64,000 nucleotides of DNA from Bathynomus jamesi. Lineage: Eukaryota > Arthropoda > Malacostraca > Isopoda > Cirolanidae. Made by a program: the position numbers and the translations under genes. Below, piece by piece: positions 53,035 through 63,038 of this stretch. Location: positions 62,001 to 126,000 of the forward strand of contig JAJOZX010002708.1 in the NCBI GenBank assembly GCA_023014485.1, written 5' to 3'. Each line of letters begins with the position of its first letter. Position 1 is the first letter of the stretch. The notes below the pieces were generated by a model. It saw nothing but the letters and a program-made list of their open reading frames with translations. It did no database searches and was not told where the DNA came from.

Positions 53035-53157
53035 CTTGTTCGCACACCTCTTCGTCGCTGTTGTCTACGCAGTCCCTCATGCCGTCACAGATAAGACCCG
53101 GTCTGATGCATTCCCCATTCGAACACCGAAACTCCTTGAAATAACACTCACGGTGAT
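53035..53157 (-). CDS. LDLa-domain exon (phase 1-1), canonical six-cysteine module
   Basis: On the minus strand an acceptor TCTCGTTTCAG ends at 53158 and a donor GTGAGC begins at 53034. The exon is 123 nt and phase 1 at both ends. It encodes a textbook LDL-receptor class A repeat: HRECYFKEFRCSNGECIRPG, then LICDGMRDCVDNSDEEVC and EQ. All six cysteines, the hydrophobic FxC core and the calcium-binding DCxDxSDE cluster are present. LDLa modules bind calcium and ligands in extracellular proteins (lipoprotein and vitellogenin receptors, perlecan, some serine proteases). It is the most upstream of the three exons in the window. No other domain type (EGF, YWTD, protease) was recognised, so the family stays open. 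Confidence 0.93.
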
Positions 53158-53505
53158 CTGAAACGAGATTTAATCTCTGAGTTACTTATGATAACAGCAA
53201 AACCGGTTAGTTACTGTATGAATTATTCGCGGAAAAAATGTTTGGTCTCAGTAACAGAGCCTGACACAATGTACTGAAAAAATCCCGTGCAGTTCTTGGA
53301 TCATCTTGGAAGTGTATTAAAATCATCATGGTGCGTGCATTTTTCATCATTTTTTTTTAGTTAAATGAGTCAACATATCTCGAATTATAGCAGTAAATGC
53401 TATAATTTAGGGGTTTAGGGAGAGCGAGGGTGCCGTGTTTGTTTAGCACGCTGAATGCAGTCCCTCCATCAACTTGATGGAGTATGAAATCTGCACGATA
53501 TGTAC

Positions 53506-53555
<50 letters not shown>

Positions 53556-54225
53556 ATGGGAGTTAAGCGAGTTAATTAAGAGAAGAACTTGAAATAAATA
53601 TATTAATACGAAATTTTATTAAAATAAAATTGTGTTCTCGAAAAGCCGAAACGGAAATTACAGTATTTCATCAAGAGTTATTCCGTATCGAAATTAATTA
53701 AAAAAGACATCGCGCTTAATATCAGAATTAATATAAGTTGTTAATAAGAAACTAAATATATATTTCTTGAAACAGAACAAATATATTTTATTTACAATAT
53801 TTTTCTAATAAGAAAAAATAAAAAAAAGGGTCTCAAAAATTTTAAATAAAAATAAAATTTCTAAAATTGTTCCGAGTAAAATTGGTTTCCGAAAAAAACA
53901 AGCAAAAATTAAAATTTGCTAATAACAAAATCCCATTTCAAGTTTCATATTTTACGTTTTATTGTCGAGCATTTCAATAAAAACAAACAAACTAAAAACA
54001 ATTTCTTTCCTACTTGTTTTAGATACATAAAATTTAAAAAAAAACACTATTCCAGAGTCAGAAAGTAAATGGAATTTAGATATAATCTCAGTTTAATAAT
54101 TCAGCGAGTCCTTTTTTTTTTTGTCATAAAAATAAAAAGGAAATTAAAAGTAAAATTTAATGCACACACACACACCACACACACACACACACATACACAC
54201 ACACACACACACACACATATATATC
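53158..54225. repeat. TC and CA microsatellites in inferred intron
   Basis: TC repeat at about 53508-53553 and CA/TA repeats at about 54162-54222. In between is AT-rich sequence with no recognised gene. Confidence 0.6.
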
Positions 54226-54985
54226 AGGTTGTAACATAAATTCTGCTCGATTAGAAAACGGACGATAGATAATAGAATAACCTCAAGATAATGTGAAATA
54301 GTTTTAGAAATGTTGCAAAATACAGGCGGCGACAGGTTCGCACAGGTTTTATCACGATACAGAATGATACAGAATGACTTAGGCTAGTGTAGGATTAAGC
54401 TAATAAATATTTTCTCTGGTGTTTTTCATACAGTTACAACGCCACCCCTACGATATTACAGTAATTGAAAAAACATGGAGCCCACGAAAGAGCATATTCG
54501 TGAAGGTTGGAAAATGGGTTCCGCGTGATTTGTCACGAGCGAATCTTCAACATCGAATCGATATTTGCACATCACTGCATTCTCGGCAACTGCAGGCACC
54601 GTTTTTGAATCGGATCGTCACTGGGGATGAAAATGGGTCCTCTATAACAATATTAAGCGTCGACATCAGTGGCTTAGCCGTGAAACAAAGCCTGAATCTC
54701 AGCCAAGGAATGAACCCCATCCAAAAAAATTTTGCTATGCGTTTGGTGGGATATGCAAGGAATTATTCATTTTGAGCTTCTGCCAGATAACCAAACAATC
54801 ACAGCTGAAGTCTACTGCCAACAACTCCAACGATTGAAGATGGCATTACAAGAAAAACGTCCTGCATTAATTAGTTGCAGAGGTGTGCTACTCCACCAGG
54901 ATAACGCGCGCCCTCACACTGCTCGAATCACCACTGCCCAATTGGAGGCATTTGGTTGGTCGATGCAAGCACATTTACTTCCTTA
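54226..54985 (+). pseudogene. Mariner-like transposase, middle part, cut by a piggyBac junction
   Basis: CAGGTTGTAACATAAATTCTG near 54229 may be the left terminal repeat. Frames 54419-54775 and 54732-54986 encode VGKWVPRDLSRANLQHRIDI, LNRIVTGDEN (first catalytic Asp), then MQGIIHFELLPDNQTITAEV, LLHQDNARPHTARITTAQLE (second Asp). A frameshift separates the two. The third catalytic block is missing because the sequence changes at about 54985 to piggyBac. HTH domain is also missing. Confidence 0.85.
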
Positions 54986-55472
54986 GGTTTGAAATATATG
55001 CAGGCGTTCAACCAGAAGGACCCTATGCTAAAACTAACAAACCTAAAGAGATTGTTGAGCGATTAGTTACCCCAATAAAAGGAACCAATCGTAATGTAAC
55101 AACAGACAACTGGTACACAAGTGTCCCGTTAGCCAGGTCGCTTTTTGCAGACTATACATTGACAATAGTGGGTACTATGCGCAAAAATAAGAAAGAAATT
55201 CCCTCACAATTTCTTCCTAATAAAAACAGGGAAATTCGGAGCAGCTTGTTTGGTTTTACAGAAGATTTAGCTATGGTTTCCTCTGTTCCAAGAAAAAATG
55301 AATCTGTGATACTCATATCGAGCATACATCATGATGACAAAATTGATGAATCAACCGGAGATCTTCGAAAACCGGAAATTATTACCATGTACAATCTCAC
55401 GAAAGGTGGTGTTGATACATGTGATCAGCTATGTGCAACCTATAATGTTGGCAATAGAACAAAGAGATGGTC

Positions 55473-55842
55473 CAGTGCCGGCCTTAGGGGTGTGCGAACA
55501 GTGCGGTCGCACAGGGCCCGCAACTTAGGGGGGCCCGAAAATTTCACAGAAATTTACCATCGACGTCAGAGTGCCAAAATTGGTGTAAATTAATGTAATT
55601 TATTTTTTATCCTAATTAAATTGAATTATCCTATTCCTAATTAAATATCCTAAGGCCGGCGCTGGTTGAAACCTCTTATGATAGTTTAAATATTTGATAA
55701 TAATAAAGTAATAAGTAGTAATAATAGTAAAGGCTGTTGGTCTGTTGGTATTCTGTTACAGGTGCACTTGTATAGTTAAATTTTACTTGTTGTACTTGTT
55801 AACAATCTGCACAGGGCCCGAAATATCCTAAGGCCGGCGCTG
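55473..55842. mobile_element. hAT-type MITE, 370 bp, inside piggyBac coding sequence
   Basis: Ends CAGTGCCGGCCTTAGG and, inverted, CAGCGCCGGCCTTAGG. GATGGTC is duplicated at both sides (55466-55472 and 55843-55849); an eighth base does not match. A second copy of the right terminus lies inside at about 55645-55664, so the element may be a composite or carry an internal duplication. GCACAGGGCCCG occurs twice. Confidence 0.85.
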
Positions 55843-56225
55843 GATGGTCATTAGCGGTTTTCTTTCATTTTCTGAATGTTGCCACTGTCAACGCATGCAT
55901 TGTTTACAATCAGAATGTAGCAGACAAACTGAAATTTACAAGACGCCAGTTTTTGAAATGCTTAGTAAGTGAGCTAGTAAAACCTCATCAAATAGCTAGA
56001 TCCCAGGGTCAACATATTGCTAAAGTTCTTCGGAAGCGTATTCGTCTCCACCAAGAAATCCCTGAAGTATCGCACCCATCAACAGAACCAGGGCCATCTA
56101 GAGGGCGATGTAAAATATGCCCACGAAATACGGACAACAAACATTCAACGAGATGCTCAAGGTGTAATGCATTAATTTGCAAGTTACATATGTGTATCAG
56201 ATGTAGTGATTGTAATGATCTAGAG

Positions 56226-56418
56226 CAGGGGTCACCAACCCTTTTTTTTGTTCACCGCCCACTTTTACGATTTTTTGAAAATTAAAAAAGCTTATCGCCC
56301 ACCTTAGATCAAAAAGAATAAATCAACATAATCGATAAAATAAATAATGAAATAAATGTTTAATTACCTTTAATGTGAGCCCACTAGTGGGCGCTATCGC
56401 CCAGGTTGGTGACCCCTG
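56226..56418. mobile_element. hAT-type MITE, 193 bp, with 8-bp target duplication
   Basis: Ends CAGGGGTCACCAACC on both sides. Perfect 8-bp direct repeats ATCTAGAG flank it (56218-56225 and 56419-56426). It sits at the 3' end of the piggyBac zinc-finger coding part. Confidence 0.92.
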
Positions 56419-56426
56419 ATCTAGAG

Positions 56427-56825
56427 AGTTTTGAAAATGAAAATTAAAACGAGTTATACATTATATATGATGATACGATATGATATATGTTTGATTGATT
56501 TGTTTTCAATATAATTTTTTTTTTTATTGTTTTAATATTAATGGCTTTATTAACCTAATTTGACATCATTACAGCCGACAAGAAAAGAAGATTTGAAATA
56601 AAATAAATATATATAAATTGGGGTCACATTGACTCCACGCGGCTATTTATGTTCTAATTTCCCACGCGAGTAACTGAGGATTAAAGGCGGACCACTCATT
56701 TTGTTTGATGACTTCAATATGTTTCTGTAAAATTGATCTGTTGAAACTGGTGAACGGATGGTCGTCAAATTATCTGAGGCGAATCGGAAGAAGAGACTTG
56801 GGGAGGACCCGCTCTTGTAGACAAA
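56427..56825. other. No gene recognised
   Basis: AT-rich sequence, then a stretch of mixed composition before the Penelope remnant. A 61-aa frame at 56705-56890 has no recognised domain. Confidence 0.4.
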
Positions 56826-56860
56826 GTTTAGTATCTATCGGGAAAAAAAAAATTTCCTAT
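56826..56860 (+). repeat. Left flank Penelope remnant
   Basis: AGTTTAGTATCTATCGGGAA matches the Penelope copy near 40395. The target sequence resumes at 61832 on the other side of the Ty3 element. Confidence 0.75.
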
Positions 56861-57324
56861 TGTTGGTTTACGTCGTCGTCGTTGGCCTAGGCAAGCTACG
56901 GCTTGGGACCGTAGCGCATCTATCCGGTATAGGTTAACCTGGATGATGTAGCCATAAGCACTGCCGCTAGTTAAGTGCCAACCAGTGATTATCTCACTAG
57001 CCGTATTGAGTCCGTTAGGCGAAACTGCGACAGTACCAAAGGTGGAAAATATAACCATTGGTTTTCTATTATTTATTTGTAAAATGGACATGGCATTAGA
57101 TTAAAATAAATATTTGAATATAAATAATTAACTGACAATTGTGATATATAATTAATTATGTTTACATACAATAAAATAATATAGTATACATAAAATTAGT
57201 ATTAATGTGGTTCACAATTGAATTATAATGGGGTAACTAATTTAAAATGAATTTATACTATTCCGAAATTCAAGACGGTAAAATTAACATTTAACTTGAA
57301 ACTAAAATAAGAGTATTCACTACA
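56861..57324 (-). repeat. 3' LTR (minus orientation)
   Basis: Plus-strand termini TGTTGGTTTACG and TTCACTACA, i.e. TGTAGTG...CCAACA in element sense. Identical by eye to 61368-61831. Confidence 0.95.
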
Positions 57325-57342
57325 CACTCCCCCACCAGAGAG
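57325..57342 (-). promoter_or_regulatory. Polypurine tract
   Basis: In element sense GGTGGGGGAGTG lies directly upstream of the 3' LTR. This is the position of the primer for plus-strand DNA synthesis. Confidence 0.75.
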
Positions 57343-57347
57343 GAAGT

Positions 57348-59294
57348 TCAAAGAGTTCCGAACGACACAGATTTCCGCTGAACCTTTTTGGTAGCTACAT
57401 GTACCTCACTTAAGGTTGATTCCAAAAACGCAGGCTTAAGACGATCGATAGAAACCTTGTCGACCTTGGAACCGCGCTGGATGAGAAATGATTTGCGCGT
57501 ACGTCGGAGAACTTCATAGGGTCCGTCATATGGACATTGGAGAGGCCGTTTTGGGACAGGTACACGAACGAAAACGTGGGTGCAAGATTGGAGGGCTGGG
57601 GAAACAAAGATGTTCTGTTGGCTAGTCAATCGAGGGGGAACAGGCTGAAGGGACTGCATGTGAGAGGAAAGTGTTTGAGCGAATTCCGTAGGATCACATG
57701 ACTTATCCCCTGCAGTAAAGTAGCCACCTGGTAGCCGCAGTGTTGTTCCATAGACTAGTTCAGCCGCTGTAGTCTTCAGATCACTCTTAAATGCAGAGCG
57801 AATACCAAGCAAAACGAGTGGAAGCTTATCCATCCAATGGGAGTCTTCGTGACACATAAGGGACTTCAGCTGGCGATGGAAGCGTTCGACGAGGCCGTTA
57901 GCTTGCGGATGATACGCACAGGTATGCGCATGCACTGTACCCAACAAGCTGGTAAACTTCTTCCAAAGCGAAGACTCAAATTGGCGACCTTGGTCAGTGA
58001 TGACTTTTGTCGGCAATCCAAATCTTGATACCCATCCATGAAGAAAGGCTCTTGCAACAGTTTCCGCTTGGATATCAGGAAGTGGGATGGCTTCAGGCCA
58101 TCTGGAAAAGCGGTCGAGACAGGTGAGCAGATAACGTTGGCCTTGAATCACTGGAAGAGGGCCAACAATGTCTACATGAATTACCTCAAATCGCTGGGAT
58201 GGGGGCGGAAATGCGTCAAAGGGGGACCTGGTGTGCCTTTGGACTTTGGCACGCTGGCAGGCAAGGCACGTTTTGGTCCAATGTTTGACATCCTTCCGCA
58301 TCGAGGGCCAAACAAAGCGAGAGGTAACCAGGTGTTGCGAAGCACGGATACCAGGATGGGAGGGCTTATGAAGATCCATGAAGACTGCTTTTCTGTGACA
58401 TGGAGGGACATAAGGGCGAATAGCAGCTGTTGATACGTCGCAATAGAGGGGCACAGACAATCCTGGCATACTCATTTTCTTGAGGGAAAGTGAGTGAGTG
58501 GAGTCTTCTCTGAGCAGTTCTTGTAGTTCCGTATCCTTATCTTGATCCTGTGCAATAGCATTCCACAGTGTAGAGCTGAGGGTAACAGAAGTAATCTCTA
58601 TTCTTGAAAGTGCATCCGCTGGAGTGTTCAAGACACCTTTGATGTGGCGGATATCTGTGGTAAATTGCGAGATATAATCGAGTTGCCTGATGACTCTGGG
58701 AGAGTGGTTACAGCTGTTTTTACTGAAGACAGTGACCAAAGGTTTGTGGTCGGTAAAAACACAAAACTCTCGGCCTTCAAGGAAATGTTGAAAATACTTC
58801 ACGTTTAAGTAAATAGCAAGAAGTTCACGTCCGAAAGCACTATAACGCGTTTGGGCTGGCTGCAGCTTTTTCGAGTAAAACGCGATGGGTGCTTGTTGAC
58901 CGTTAATGGTTTGTTCCAACACTCCACCGATCGCAACATCTGATGCATCGACCGTCAGAGTTAGGGGGGCATCACTGATAGGAAATGACAGAGACAATGC
59001 ACTATTGATAGCATTTTTGGCATTGTCGAACGCCTGTAAACTATCGCTACACCATAACAATTTCGTTACCTTGCGTTTGTGTGTGATCATAGCGTGTAGA
59101 GGAGCAAGAACACTAGCACAGTTTTTAATGAACTTGTGGTAATAATTTACCAAACCTAGAAACCGACGTAACTCACGCTGATTATTTGGCATAGGGTAAT
59201 TTTTTATCACTTCACACTTGTCCTGAAGGGGGTAATTCCGTGCTGCGAAATCGTGTGACCAAGAAATTCCAAGGTTGGCTGTGCAAACACACAC
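57348..59294 (-). CDS. Ty3 pol: RNase H and integrase
   Basis: A 648-residue frame. It begins with the end of the RT connection ([19 protein letters not shown]), then RNase H ([55 protein letters not shown]). Integrase follows: zinc-binding H-H-C-C ([10 protein letters not shown]... CLACQRAKV), catalytic core Asp ([10 protein letters not shown]), Asp ([11 protein letters not shown]) and Glu ([17 protein letters not shown]). The C-terminal domain reads [19 protein letters not shown]. All catalytic residues are present and the frame is uninterrupted. Length is normal. No chromodomain seen. The RT to RNase H boundary changes frame near 59230, in a run of five G/C. Confidence 0.95.
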   Translation of the reverse strand: MCVCTANLGISWSHDFAARNYPLQDKCEVIKNYPMPNNQRELRRFLGLVNYYHKFIKNCASVLAPLHAMITHKRKVTKLLWCSDSLQAFDNAKNAINSALSLSFPISDAPLTLTVDASDVAIGGVLEQTINGQQAPIAFYSKKLQPAQTRYSAFGRELLAIYLNVKYFQHFLEGREFCVFTDHKPLVTVFSKNSCNHSPRVIRQLDYISQFTTDIRHIKGVLNTPADALSRIEITSVTLSSTLWNAIAQDQDKDTELQELLREDSTHSLSLKKMSMPGLSVPLYCDVSTAAIRPYVPPCHRKAVFMDLHKPSHPGIRASQHLVTSRFVWPSMRKDVKHWTKTCLACQRAKVQRHTRSPFDAFPPPSQRFEVIHVDIVGPLPVIQGQRYLLTCLDRFSRWPEAIPLPDIQAETVARAFLHGWVSRFGLPTKVITDQGRQFESSLWKKFTSLLGTVHAHTCAYHPQANGLVERFHRQLKSLMCHEDSHWMDKLPLVLLGIRSAFKSDLKTTAAELVYGTTLRLPGGYFTAGDKSCDPTEFAQTLSSHMQSLQPVPPRLTSQQNIFVSPALQSCTHVFVRVPVPKRPLQCPYDGPYEVLRRTRKSFLIQRGSKVDKVSIDRLKPAFLESTLSEVHVATKKVQRKSVSFGTL

Positions 59295-60172
59295 TTAGAT
59301 GCATTAATAGTAACACCGTATTGTTCTAAGCGTTGAAAAAGGAGTGAAAGATGTTCCTTATGTTCCTCTTCCGTTGAGCTGGCCACAAGCAAATCATCGA
59401 TGTAGGCATAAACAAAGTCTAAGCCTCTGGTGACCTCATCTATAAACCTCTGAAAGGTTTGCGCAGCATTCCGTAGCCCGAACGGCATCTTCAAAAATTC
59501 GAATAACCCAAATGGTGTACAAACTGCAGTCTTGGGAATATCCGAAGGCTCTACGGGAATGTGGTGGAAAGCCTTAACGAGATCTATTTTACTGAAGATA
59601 GATTTGCCGTGGAGAAGAGAAGTAAAGTCTTGGACATTTGGTACCGGATATCGGTCCGGGATGGTTGTCGAATTCAAAAACCGGTAATCCCCACATGGTC
59701 TCCAGTCTCCTGACTTCTTCTGGACCAGGTGTAGGGGAGAGGACCAACTGCTTTTGGAAGGTCTTATTATCCCAAGATCCAGCATAAGCTGGAATTCCGA
59801 TTTGGCAGCTTTCAGTTTGTCCGGGGCAAGACGTCTGGGTTTTGCAAACACAGGGGGACCTTTTGTTGTAATGTGATGGGTAATGGTGTGCTTAATGGTA
59901 TCACCCATCTGCATCGGTTGAAGAATTCCTGGATATCGCTGGAAAAGGCACTGGTACATGGAATTAGGGGGAACGAGGGAAAGTGCAGAGTTAGAGGCGT
60001 CCGGAAGGGCAACCTGTTTGGCAAGAACAGAAAGCAGTGTGGCCTGGTCGCATAAGCGTCGCTTGTTAAGATCCACCAGGAGTTTGAAATGCTGGAGGAA
60101 GTCAGCGCCGATTATGGGATGCCGCACTTGAGCACAGATGAAAATCCACTTGAAGGATCGGTGAAGGCCCAA
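59207..60172 (-). CDS. Ty3 pol: end of protease and reverse transcriptase
   Basis: A 321-residue frame. [12 protein letters not shown] near the start is the conserved ending of a Ty3 protease (G-A-D). The RT has [55 protein letters not shown] (first Asp), [20 protein letters not shown] and the catalytic YIDDLLVAS, then LEFLGHTIS. Complete palm and fingers are present. The frame differs by one from both neighbours: upstream (protease) and downstream (RNase H). Confidence 0.94.
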   Translation of the reverse strand: MGLHRSFKWIFICAQVRHPIIGADFLQHFKLLVDLNKRRLCDQATLLSVLAKQVALPDASNSALSLVPPNSMYQCLFQRYPGILQPMQMGDTIKHTITHHITTKGPPVFAKPRRLAPDKLKAAKSEFQLMLDLGIIRPSKSSWSSPLHLVQKKSGDWRPCGDYRFLNSTTIPDRYPVPNVQDFTSLLHGKSIFSKIDLVKAFHHIPVEPSDIPKTAVCTPFGLFEFLKMPFGLRNAAQTFQRFIDEVTRGLDFVYAYIDDLLVASSTEEEHKEHLSLLFQRLEQYGVTINASKCVFAQPTLEFLGHTISQHGITPFRTSVK

Positions 60173-60174
60173 GT

Positions 60175-60420
60175 TTAGTTCACGCGACTGAGTACCGTAC
60201 GTGGGTATGCGTGAACCGTTAGCAGCGTATAGAGGCGGAGATTCCGAGTGCGTATGACCAGATTTTGAGGGAATACACTGACTGACGCTCCGGTATCGAT
60301 CAAGAAATTGACACCAGAGTTCCTGTCCTTTATGAATAACAGGTTGGCAGTGCGAGTACTAGACGCCATTAGGACTCGCTGCTGGGGTTTTCCGACGAAA
60401 AATTGCAAGGGGAGATGCAC
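60175..60420 (-). CDS. Ty3 aspartic protease, N-terminal part
   Basis: Frame contains [14 protein letters not shown], the active-site DTGAS of retroviral-type proteases. After VFP the correct reading passes to another frame (that of 59207-60172, where the rest of the protease is found), so there is a one-base difference at a short G/C run near 60268-60275. The frame overlaps the end of gag by 52 nt, offset by -1. Confidence 0.85.
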   Translation of the reverse strand: MHLPLQFFVGKPQQRVLMASSTRTANLLFIKDRNSGVNFLIDTGASVSVFPQNLVIRTRNLRLYTLLTVHAYPRTVLSRVN

Positions 60421-61133
60421 TTCCTAGCCTTCTTTCCAAATTTCGAGTGGTAGAAACAGATCTTCCCGGAACTCGAACGATGCCTCTTCGTAAATCTTGA
60501 CCGAGAATGGCTTCTTTGCCGTTGATTTTGTAGCAGAGAACAAACGTGGTTGAGTCGTTGACTTAACTCTTTCACTTTCAACTCCAGTTCCGATTGTGTG
60601 TTCACGTTGTTGACCGGAGCTGTGTCAATCTCCACTACTTTGTCGGCAGTTTCTGCTAGTTTATCAACTGGAGTAGCAGGATCCATAGTGGCCAAGACAC
60701 GCTGAGCTGATGGAGGAAGTTTCTGCAAGAACAACTGTCTAAAGATGTCCTTATCGAGGGTTTGTGCGCGTTCGCCTAGAGCGCACTGCATAGCCCTCAG
60801 CATTTGAGTGGGCTTACGGTCTCCAAGTTCTTCTTTTGAGATTAACTGATGTAGTTTCTCACGCTCGGAGACAGTGGTGCGGCACAGGATGGCAGACTTC
60901 AGATCGTTGTATGGGTCCTCACTCGTGGAAGTAGACACGATGACGTCACGGACTTCAGAGATGATGCTCGCTGGTAGAGAGGACAAAACATGATCGTATT
61001 TCGTCCTGCTAGCGGTGATCCTTCCCAAGTTGAATTGTGATTCCACTTGGTGGAACCAAATAAATGGATCACCCGGCCAGAAGACGGGGAGCTTTACGCT
61101 CAAGTGGGAGATGGCACCAGCGTCGTCAGGCAT
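60369..61133 (-). CDS. Ty3 gag (254 aa)
   Basis: Starts at ATG 61133 (MPDDAGAISH). The body has VKLPVFWPGDPFIWFHQVES, LVxRTTVSEREKLHQLI-type helices (ILCRTTVSEREKLHQLISKE), FLQKLPPSAQRVLATM and ADKVVEID, matching the capsid helices of Ty3 gags of the type with a short zinc-like end. The C-terminus is basic and has [18 protein letters not shown], an atypical CxxH...C cluster in place of CCHC. The gag makes virus-like particles that package element RNA. Frame overlaps protease by 52 nt, consistent with -1 frameshifting. Confidence 0.9.
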   Translation of the reverse strand: MPDDAGAISHLSVKLPVFWPGDPFIWFHQVESQFNLGRITASRTKYDHVLSSLPASIISEVRDVIVSTSTSEDPYNDLKSAILCRTTVSEREKLHQLISKEELGDRKPTQMLRAMQCALGERAQTLDKDIFRQLFLQKLPPSAQRVLATMDPATPVDKLAETADKVVEIDTAPVNNVNTQSELELKVKELSQRLNHVCSLLQNQRQRSHSRSRFTKRHRSSSGKICFYHSKFGKKARKCISPCNFSSENPSSES

Positions 61134-61342
61134 CTTCTCCTATGCTTGCTGACGTACAAGCAAGACGACAAGTTACCAACGAAGGAGTGGAGGTTGAGAC
61201 GAGCGCAGGCACAGAGCGCACGGGCAGGGGTGAGGGGCAGAGGGCACGAGCGACATTACAGTCTGGTCCTAGTCGCTCGGCTGAAGGGGGTGATGGGCAC
61301 GAACGACGTTACAGTCTAGTCCTAGTCGTTCGGGTAGAAGGG

Positions 61343-61367
61343 GTAATCCAGCTCCGGGGTCACCAAT
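61343..61367 (-). promoter_or_regulatory. Primer-binding site region
   Basis: Directly inside the 5' LTR in element sense, after ATT, TGGTGACCCCGGAGCTGG is present. TGG at the start is the complement of the CCA end of a tRNA. I cannot name the tRNA. Confidence 0.65.
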
Positions 61368-61831
61368 TGTTGGTTTACGTCGTCGTCGTTGGCCTAGGCA
61401 AGCTACGGCTTGGGACCGTAGCGCATCTATCCGGTATAGGTTAACCTGGATGATGTAGCCATAAGCACTGCCGCTAGTTAAGTGCCAACCAGTGATTATC
61501 TCACTAGCCGTATTGAGTCCGTTAGGCGAAACTGCGACAGTACCAAAGGTGGAAAATATAACCATTGGTTTTCTATTATTTATTTGTAAAATGGACATGG
61601 CATTAGATTAAAATAAATATTTGAATATAAATAATTAACTGACAATTGTGATATATAATTAATTATGTTTACATACAATAAAATAATATAGTATACATAA
61701 AATTAGTATTAATGTGGTTCACAATTGAATTATAATGGGGTAACTAATTTAAAATGAATTTATACTATTCCGAAATTCAAGACGGTAAAATTAACATTTA
61801 ACTTGAAACTAAAATAAGAGTATTCACTACA
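61368..61831 (-). repeat. 5' LTR (minus orientation)
   Basis: 464 bp, identical by eye to 56861-57324, ends TGTTGG and CTACA on the plus strand. Confidence 0.95.
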
Positions 61832-62440
61832 CTATGTACAATTTTACTCCGGATAGGACACCGCCCCCACCCCCATCAAGGAATGTTTCTCCGTGCTCTT
61901 AGGATCGCCAGTCCGGAATACATGGACGCTGAGTTAGAAAAAATCAACAATATTGGAAGCGATTTGTGTTACTCACCTGCTTTTTTGGAATCTTGTCTTA
62001 ACAAGGCAAAACGACCCTTCTGTCGTGTGAATAATAACTCTCATACTTTGTCGAAGAATATTTTAGTCGGCTCATTTTTCCCAGGCTTTTTAGGCATTAC
62101 TAATATACTTAACCTTTTGAACATTAATGTAGCATGATATTTTCATATGACAATATTGTGAAAAATGTCTTAATAAAGAATAGTCCTACCAGTAATTCAA
62201 GCATTATCTATAAAATTGGTTGTAAACAATGTGACTCCTTTTACATTGTACAGACGGGTAAAGGTTTGAACACTCGTGTAAAACAATATCAACATTCCGT
62301 TAGAACGGGACAGTCGTCCAATGCCCTTTTTGTCCATTTGTCACAGTTGTCTCATTGTAGTGACTGGAATAAGTCTTCAATTCTACTTCACTCATCTTCA
62401 GTCTGCCATCATTCAACTTACAAACAATTTCAAACTTAGC
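61832..62440 (+). pseudogene. Penelope-like element, right flank of the Ty3 insertion
   Basis: Frames 61883-62137 (RALRIASPEYMDAELEKINN, FLGITNILNLLNIN) and 62134-62439 (SIIYKIGCKQCDSFYIVQTG, VKQYQHSVRTGQSSNALFVH) match the connector and GIY-YIG regions of the copies at 38.5-41.5 kb. YIG has become YIV. The preceding part lies at 56826-56860 before the Ty3 element. Confidence 0.85.
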
Positions 62441-62787
62441 CAAGGTTTGTGCCATTTGTAAACGTTAGCTACACTGAGAGCATCATTTCCAAAAGCTGTT
62501 TTAATCATTTCGTTCGTCTCCGAACGCGCGTTGTTCCATTTAAAATTTTTATACGTACTGCAAAAACACAGCCTCCTTTTAAACGCTCCAACCAACTACT
62601 GACTCATGGTAGCAGATTTTGCTTCAAACTGCAGACGCCAGAGGGCAGGAAGACTCACATATGTAAACGGTTATTTCTTATTTGTATTCATTTGTCCGTA
62701 GCAATAAAATTATCGATACTTTTTGGTCACTCCTCGTATATATATATATATAATATATATTTTAACTGCAAACAACACACAGTATAA
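62441..62787. other. No gene recognised; AT run
   Basis: Probably Penelope 3' sequence followed by unassigned bases and an AT repeat at about 62739-62760. Confidence 0.4.
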
Positions 62788-63038
62788 TAATGTAAAGAAC
62801 GACGCTTGTGTAGAAGAGCGTTCCGCACAAGATGAGGAGGGAGAACGTATCCGCTCCTATGTAGGAGAATTACGACTTCTGATTGATCGAGGTCCTTGGT
62901 GTAGTGGAGAGTATATCCGACCGGCAATTGGATGATCTCGGGTTCGATTCCTGGGAGGTACCTCATTTTTCATTTGTTCGTTCTCCCTCCTCATCTTGTG
63001 CGGAACGCTCTTCTACACAAGCGTCGTTCTTTACATTA
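62788..63038. mobile_element. tRNA-like sequence between perfect 60-bp inverted repeats
   Basis: The arms 62788-62847 and 62979-63038 are perfect inverted copies (starting TAATGTAAAGAACGACGCTT). Inside, 62891-62962 is tRNA-like. AT-rich sequence flanks it. It could be a MITE that acquired a SINE or a tRNA-derived hairpin element. Confidence 0.75.
62891..62962 (+). repeat. tRNA-derived (Asp-like) SINE or pseudo-tRNA
   Basis: TGGTGTAGTGGAGAGTATAT is an A box in the style of tRNA-Asp and GGTTCGATTCC is a perfect B box (62941-62951). A TΨC arm can form with two wobble pairs. The anticodon arm and acceptor stem are poor, so it is not a functional tRNA gene. Confidence 0.65.

Larger units (their letters stand above)
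54986..56440 (+). pseudogene. piggyBac transposase, 5' truncated, interrupted by two hAT MITEs
   Basis: The plus strand encodes FEIYAGVQPEGPYAK, VTTDNWYTSVPLARSLF (catalytic Asp of the DDE_Tnp_1_7 core), TMRKNKKEIPSQF, MYNLTKGGVDTCDQLCATY and NVGNRTKRW (55440-55470), where a MITE intervenes. Beyond it the same protein resumes in frame sense (FFHFLNVATVNACIVYNQ near 55860) and ends in a Cys-rich zinc finger (RCKICPRN, TRCSRCNALIC, CIRCSDCND), the CRD typical of piggyBac. A second MITE follows directly. The N-terminus and first part of the core are missing. Confidence 0.88.
56857..61835 (-). mobile_element. Complete Ty3-type LTR retrotransposon
   Basis: Two 464-bp LTRs (56861-57324 and 61368-61831) bound gag, protease, RT, RNase H and integrase genes in Ty3 order on the minus strand. 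The 4-bp target CTAT is duplicated at 56857-56860 and 61832-61835. By reading both LTRs I find no difference between them, which implies a very recent insertion. It lies within a Penelope-like element and has no env gene. Confidence 0.95.

Noticed and set aside
61047..61444. Plus-strand frames over the gag start and leader of the Ty3 element
   Set aside because: They overlap the gag gene and LTR in antisense and carry no recognised motif.
62891..62962. Functional tRNA-Asp gene
   Set aside because: A and B boxes are good but acceptor and anticodon stems do not form properly; best seen as tRNA-derived.
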